The notes beneath the pieces are model-generated. The model had not been told where the DNA came from and did not search any database. It worked only from the letters and a program-made list of their open reading frames with translations. From contig UQTJ01000062.1 in the NCBI GenBank assembly GCA_900544075.1, positions 1-11,889 on the forward strand: a DNA stretch of 11,889 nucleotides, given 5' to 3'. The DNA comes from an uncultured Bacteroides sp. (lineage in GTDB: Bacteria; Bacteroidota; Bacteroidia; Bacteroidales; Bacteroidaceae). The position numbers and the translations under genes were made by a program. Shown one piece after another: positions 8,305 through 11,889 of the stretch (positions within the stretch are counted from its first letter, which is position 1; every line of letters begins with the position of its first letter).

Positions 8305-10341
8305 ATGAATTTAAGACACATTATATTAGTAATACTTTCTTATTGGGCTTTATGTGGATATTCTCAGCGTATTTGTAAATCCTTAGATGATAATTGGATG
8401 TTCCGGTTTTCTCATCAGGTAGAAAAAGGAACAGGAGTTAGGATTACACTTCCTCATACGTGGAATGCTCAGGATGCCTTGTCGGGCAAATTAGACTATA
8501 AGCGGGGGATAGGAAATTATGAACGTACATTATATATTGATTCTCAATGGAAAGGTAAACGACTTTTTTTGCGTTTCGAGGGAGTAAACAGTATAGCTAA
8601 TGTCTTTATTAATGGGAAGTGTCTGGGAGAACATAAAGGAGGATACAGTGCTTTTGTTTTTGAGATTACAGATAAGGTTGATTATGGGAAAAACAATAAG
8701 CTATTGGTAAGGGTAAGTAATGCAGAGCGATTAGATGTAATGCCTTTAGTGGGTGACTTTAATATGTATGGAGGAATTTATCGTGGGGTGAAGTTGATTG
8801 TAACAGAATCGGCTTGTATTTCTTTACAGGATTATGCTTCTCCAGGAGTATATTTGACTCAACAGCAAGTTAGCCCTGATGAGGCTGAAATTTCAGCTAC
8901 GGTTTTGTTGTCAAATCGTTTGGCAAAACGTGATGTAGTGGTGCGAGTTGAAGTAAAAGATGGTCAGCGTGTCATATCTCGACATGAGCAACAGATGACT
9001 CTAGAGAAGGAAAAAGATGAAAAAGTTGTTTTCCCCATAAAAATAGAGAGTCCTCATTTATGGAACGGGAAACGAGATCCTTTTATGTATCAAACGGAAA
9101 CAACTTTATGGTCAGATGGACGGTTATTGGATAAAGTAGTTCAACCACTGGGGATACGTTTTTTCCGGATAGAACCTGATAAGGGCTTTTTCTTAAATGG
9201 TGAATATTTAAAACTGCATGGAGTGTGCAGACATCAGGATCGACCTGAATTGGGGAATGCTTTACGTAAAGAACACCATGAGGAGGATACGCATATTATG
9301 TTGGAGATGGGGGTGAATGCTGTTCGTCTGGCACATTATCAGCAATCTGAGGATATGTATGATTTAATGGATAAAACTGGTATTATTACCTGGGCTGAAA
9401 TTCCATTTGTAGGACCTGGAGGATATGATGACAAAGGGTTTGTTGATTTTCCAGACTTTCGGGAAAATGGTAAAAATCAGTTGCGGGAGTTAATCCGTCA
9501 AAATTACAATCATCCTTCTATTTGTTTCTGGGGACTATTTAATGAGTTGACAGAGCATGGAGATAACCCTGTTGAATATATCAAAGAGTTAAATATTCTT
9601 GCTCATGCTGAAGATTCCTCACGTCCTACTACAGCGGCTAGTTATCAGAATGGCAGCTTGAATTTTTTAACGGATTGTATAGCCTGGAATCGTTATGATG
9701 GCTGGTATAGTAATAATCCTGAGAATTTAGCTGAATTTTTGGATAATACGCATGCTGCATACCCTGACTTACGTATTGGTATTAGTGAATATGGGGCTGG
9801 AGCAAGTATTTATCATCAACAAGATTCATTGAGTCGACCTGCTCCTGTTAGTTTCTGGCATCCAGAGAATTGGCAGACTTATTATCACATGGAAAATTGG
9901 AAGATAATTAATGAACGTCCTTTTGTCTGGGGAAGTTTTGTTTGGAATATGTTTGATTTTGGGGCAGCTCATCGTCATGAAGGGGATCGTATAGGTATTA
10001 ATGATAAAGGATTGGTGACATTTGACCGTAAAGTAAAAAAAGATGCTTTTTATTTCTATAAAGCAAATTGGAACCCGGAACCAATGCTTTATATAGCAGG
10101 GAAACGCAACCAGAATCGTGTAAGTTTGGTACAAGATATAATGGCCTTTACTAATGCGAATGAGGTAGAATTGTTGATTAATGGTAAGGTTATAGGAAAG
10201 GCCTTTCCTGATCAATATGCTACCGTAATGTGGAAAGGAGTAAAATTAGACGCTGGAGAAAATAAAATTCAAGTGAGAGCAACCGCAAAGAAAGGATACC
10301 TATTGGATGAATGCGTAGTGTGGGTTAATTCTACAAAATAA
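8305..10341 (+). CDS. Glycoside hydrolase family 2 enzyme, probable beta-galactosidase (beta-glucuronidase possible)
   Basis: This exo-acting retaining enzyme should remove a terminal beta-linked sugar from oligosaccharides in the periplasm. It has 678 residues: signal peptide (about 1-20), jelly-roll sugar-binding domain (about 24-168), Ig-like domain (about 170-287), TIM barrel (about 288-590) and a C-terminal beta domain (about 598-678, NEVELLINGKVIG). The acid/base is E414 in GLFNELTEHG and the nucleophile is E495 in ISEYGAGAS; both are present. Active-site WNRYDGWY lies at 461-468 and PFVWGSFVWNMFDFG at 539-553. N566-D-K568 falls where beta-glucuronidases carry their carboxylate-binding N-x-K motif, but Bacteroidales galactosidases with similar INDKGLVTFDRK segments are common, so galactosidase is preferred with reservation. 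A Cys at 17 follows the hydrophobic stretch but W-A-L-C is a poor lipobox. It starts 4 nt after the sulfatase stop, so the two are clearly cotranscribed and may act in sequence. Confidence 0.92.
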   Translation: MNLRHIILVILSYWALCGYSQRICKSLDDNWMFRFSHQVEKGTGVRITLPHTWNAQDALSGKLDYKRGIGNYERTLYIDSQWKGKRLFLRFEGVNSIANVFINGKCLGEHKGGYSAFVFEITDKVDYGKNNKLLVRVSNAERLDVMPLVGDFNMYGGIYRGVKLIVTESACISLQDYASPGVYLTQQQVSPDEAEISATVLLSNRLAKRDVVVRVEVKDGQRVISRHEQQMTLEKEKDEKVVFPIKIESPHLWNGKRDPFMYQTETTLWSDGRLLDKVVQPLGIRFFRIEPDKGFFLNGEYLKLHGVCRHQDRPELGNALRKEHHEEDTHIMLEMGVNAVRLAHYQQSEDMYDLMDKTGIITWAEIPFVGPGGYDDKGFVDFPDFRENGKNQLRELIRQNYNHPSICFWGLFNELTEHGDNPVEYIKELNILAHAEDSSRPTTAASYQNGSLNFLTDCIAWNRYDGWYSNNPENLAEFLDNTHAAYPDLRIGISEYGAGASIYHQQDSLSRPAPVSFWHPENWQTYYHMENWKIINERPFVWGSFVWNMFDFGAAHRHEGDRIGINDKGLVTFDRKVKKDAFYFYKANWNPEPMLYIAGKRNQNRVSLVQDIMAFTNANEVELLINGKVIGKAFPDQYATVMWKGVKLDAGENKIQVRATAKKGYLLDECVVWVNSTK

Positions 10342-10481
10342 AATATTATACTAATTTGAGTAATGACATTTATGTCTGCTTACTTTAGATAAGAAAATAA
10401 AATTCATAAAGGAATTAGGAAGAAATATGAAAATTTCTTCCTAACTTGCGCACCGGAAATAATTAACCTTAAAAAGGACAG
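10342..10481 (+). promoter_or_regulatory. Leader and possible promoter of the second GH2 gene
   Basis: The 140-nt gap is much longer than the other gaps in the plus-strand run, so a new transcript may begin here. TACTTTAG at 10381-10388 is one mismatch from the Bacteroides -7 consensus TAnnTTTG, with TTTG at 10355-10358 as a possible -33 box; the 22-bp spacer is slightly long. The start codon at 10482 is preceded by AAGGA at 10474-10478, the best Shine-Dalgarno-like site in the window, though it is only 3 nt from the ATG. The hairpin at 10415-10444 lies between the promoter candidate and the start. Confidence 0.35.
10415..10444 (+). terminator. Perfect 12-bp inverted repeat; possible terminator or leader hairpin
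   Basis: The arms TTAGGAAGAAAT (10415-10426) and ATTTCTTCCTAA (10433-10444) are exact reverse complements around a six-base loop, ATGAAA. It lies 73 nt after the first GH2 stop and 37 nt before the second GH2 start. No U-run follows on either strand, and only four of twelve pairs are G-C, so it is not a textbook intrinsic terminator. It could be a weak terminator, an mRNA-stabilising 3' end or a 5'-leader element of the next gene. The structure is certain; its function is not. Confidence 0.5.
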
Positions 10482-11889
10482 ATGGAAAAGACTCTTACTA
10501 AAGCAATCAAAACTATTTGCTGCTCATTGACGGGAGTGCTGACGATTAGTGGGACTCCTCAGCAGGTGTATGCGGAAAATGCATCCTTGCCTTATTGGAA
10601 GGATATTCAGACTGTATCAGTAAACCGGGAAGCACCGAGGTCGGCTTTTATGACTTATGCTGACAAGACTCAGGCTTTGACTGGAAAATATGAAAACAGC
10701 CCTTATTATGAGTTGTTGAATGGTACGTGGAAATTTTATTATACAGATTCGTACCTGAATCTTCCTGCAGACATTACCTCTCCGGAAGTGAGTACAGAGG
10801 GGTGGCACGATATTAAGGTGCCGGGAAACTGGGAAGTGCAAGGATTCGGTACGGCTATTTATACGAATCACGGATATGAATTTCAGCCTCGTAACCCTCA
10901 GCCTCCCTTGTTGCCGGAGAAGAATCCAGTGGGAGTGTACCGGCGTGATATTACCGTGCCTTCAGAATGGAAAGGCCGTGATATTTACCTCCATATTGCC
11001 GGAGCAAAATCAGGATGCTATGTGTATTTGAACGGAAAAGAAGTTGGTTATAATGAAGACTCCAAGAATCCGGCTGAATATCTGATAAATGATTATTTGA
11101 AGGAAGGTAATAATGTGCTGACTTTAAAAATCTTCCGTTGGAGTACGGGTTCTTATCTGGAATGTCAGGATTTCTGGCGTATCAGCGGTATAGAACGTGA
11201 CGTATTCCTTTATTCACAACCGAAAGCTTCAGTACAGGATTTCCGGATTGTGTCTACTTTGGATGATTCGTACCGTAACGGTATTTTCCGTTTGGATATG
11301 GAACTGAAGAATCATCGTACCAATACGGCTGGGTTGAGTATTGGATATGAGTTGCTCGATAATAACGGAAAGGTAGTAGCTAATGGTGAGGAAACTGTAG
11401 ATGTACTTGCTGGTAAAGAAGGTACCGTATCGTTCAGCAAGGAACTGCCAGAAGTAAAAACCTGGACTTCGGAAGCACCTAACTTGTATAAACTATTGAT
11501 GACTGTAAAGGAAAATGGAAAGGTGACCGAAGTGATTCCTTACCATGTAGGATTCCGTCGCATTGAAATCAAAGAAATTGATCAGAAAGGTACTAATGGA
11601 AAGAATTACCATGTGTTGTTTATCAATGGGCAGCCTTTAAAACTGAAGGGTGTAAATATTCACGAACATAATCCGTTAACAGGGCATTATGTAGATGAGG
11701 CCCTGATGCGTAAGGACTTGGAGCTGATGAAACGGAACAATATCAATACGGTACGTTTGTGTCATTATCCGCAAGACCGTCGTTTTTATGAACTCTGTGA
11801 TGAATATGGTATTTACGTGTACGATGAGGCGAACATTGAAAGTCATGGAATGTATTATGATTTGCGTAAGGGTGGAACCTTGGGAAATA
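10482..11889 (+). CDS. LacZ-type glycoside hydrolase family 2 beta-galactosidase, 3' end outside window
   Basis: The first 469 residues of a large GH2 enzyme are present; the reading frame is open at the right edge. A signal peptide with a likely cleavage after VYA (about residue 31) sends it to the periplasm. The sugar-binding domain (about 70-245) includes LLNGTWKFYY, VPGNWEVQGFG and the DFWRISGIERDVFL segment characteristic of LacZ-type enzymes. An Ig-like domain covers about 248-358, and the TIM barrel begins at about 360 with FINGQPLKLKGVNIHEHNP. The GH2 signature NTVRLCHYPQDRRFYELCDEYG (422-443) leads into DEANIESHG (448-456), matching the LacZ segment with its magnesium ligands; E453 and H455 are the counterparts. 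The catalytic acid/base and nucleophile lie beyond the window, so activity cannot be confirmed. Full-length relatives have about 1,030 residues. GC content looks higher than in the preceding operon, so it may be independently expressed or of different origin. Confidence 0.92.
   Translation, partial: MEKTLTKAIKTICCSLTGVLTISGTPQQVYAENASLPYWKDIQTVSVNREAPRSAFMTYADKTQALTGKYENSPYYELLNGTWKFYYTDSYLNLPADITSPEVSTEGWHDIKVPGNWEVQGFGTAIYTNHGYEFQPRNPQPPLLPEKNPVGVYRRDITVPSEWKGRDIYLHIAGAKSGCYVYLNGKEVGYNEDSKNPAEYLINDYLKEGNNVLTLKIFRWSTGSYLECQDFWRISGIERDVFLYSQPKASVQDFRIVSTLDDSYRNGIFRLDMELKNHRTNTAGLSIGYELLDNNGKVVANGEETVDVLAGKEGTVSFSKELPEVKTWTSEAPNLYKLLMTVKENGKVTEVIPYHVGFRRIEIKEIDQKGTNGKNYHVLFINGQPLKLKGVNIHEHNPLTGHYVDEALMRKDLELMKRNNINTVRLCHYPQDRRFYELCDEYGIYVYDEANIESHGMYYDLRKGGTLGN

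Noticed and set aside
8305..10341. First GH2 as a lipoprotein with Cys17
   Set aside because: The residues before the cysteine (W-A-L) do not fit a lipobox, and a standard signal peptidase site near GYS-Q is more likely.

Overview
The window looks like part of a polysaccharide utilisation locus (PUL) from a gut Bacteroidales bacterium, most likely Bacteroides or Phocaeicola. Three things support this: an adjacent SusC/SusD pair, a FecR-type anti-sigma factor beside an ECF sigma factor, and AT-rich DNA with very weak ribosome binding sites. The species cannot be told from the sequence.

Layout. At the left edge, on the minus strand, is an ECF sigma factor gene that stops after region 2, so it looks truncated or broken. 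A 153-nt divergent intergenic region follows. Then comes a tight plus-strand run with gaps of 27, 9, 12 and 4 nt: FecR-like anti-sigma factor (576-1610), SusC-like TonB-dependent transporter with an N-terminal STN signalling domain (1638-5075), SusD-like surface lipoprotein (5085-6875), iduronate-2-sulfatase-type sulfatase with a serine in place of the catalytic cysteine (6888-8300), and a 678-residue glycoside hydrolase family 2 enzyme (8305-10341). This run is probably one operon. After 140 nt that contain a 12-bp perfect inverted repeat, a second, LacZ-sized GH2 enzyme starts at 10482 and runs off the right edge. Its base composition differs from the operon before it.

How the genes fit together. 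SusD captures a glycan at the surface and SusC imports it with TonB energy. When loaded, the STN domain of SusC should signal to the periplasmic part of FecR, which normally releases a cognate ECF sigma factor to switch the PUL on. In the periplasm the sulfatase would remove sulfate esters and the GH2 enzymes would trim terminal beta-linked sugars (galactose most likely, uronic acid possible). The target is therefore probably a sulfated, beta-galactoside- or uronate-containing glycan such as a host mucin-type or glycosaminoglycan-type chain or a sulfated plant or algal polymer. The sequence does not decide between these.

I found no RNA genes, CRISPR arrays, insertion sequences or clearly novel system. 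The points most worth a second look are the apparently broken sigma factor beside an intact FecR/STN-SusC pair, the Ser-type sulfatase active site, the Asn-x-Lys motif in the first GH2, and the hairpin plus composition shift before the second GH2.
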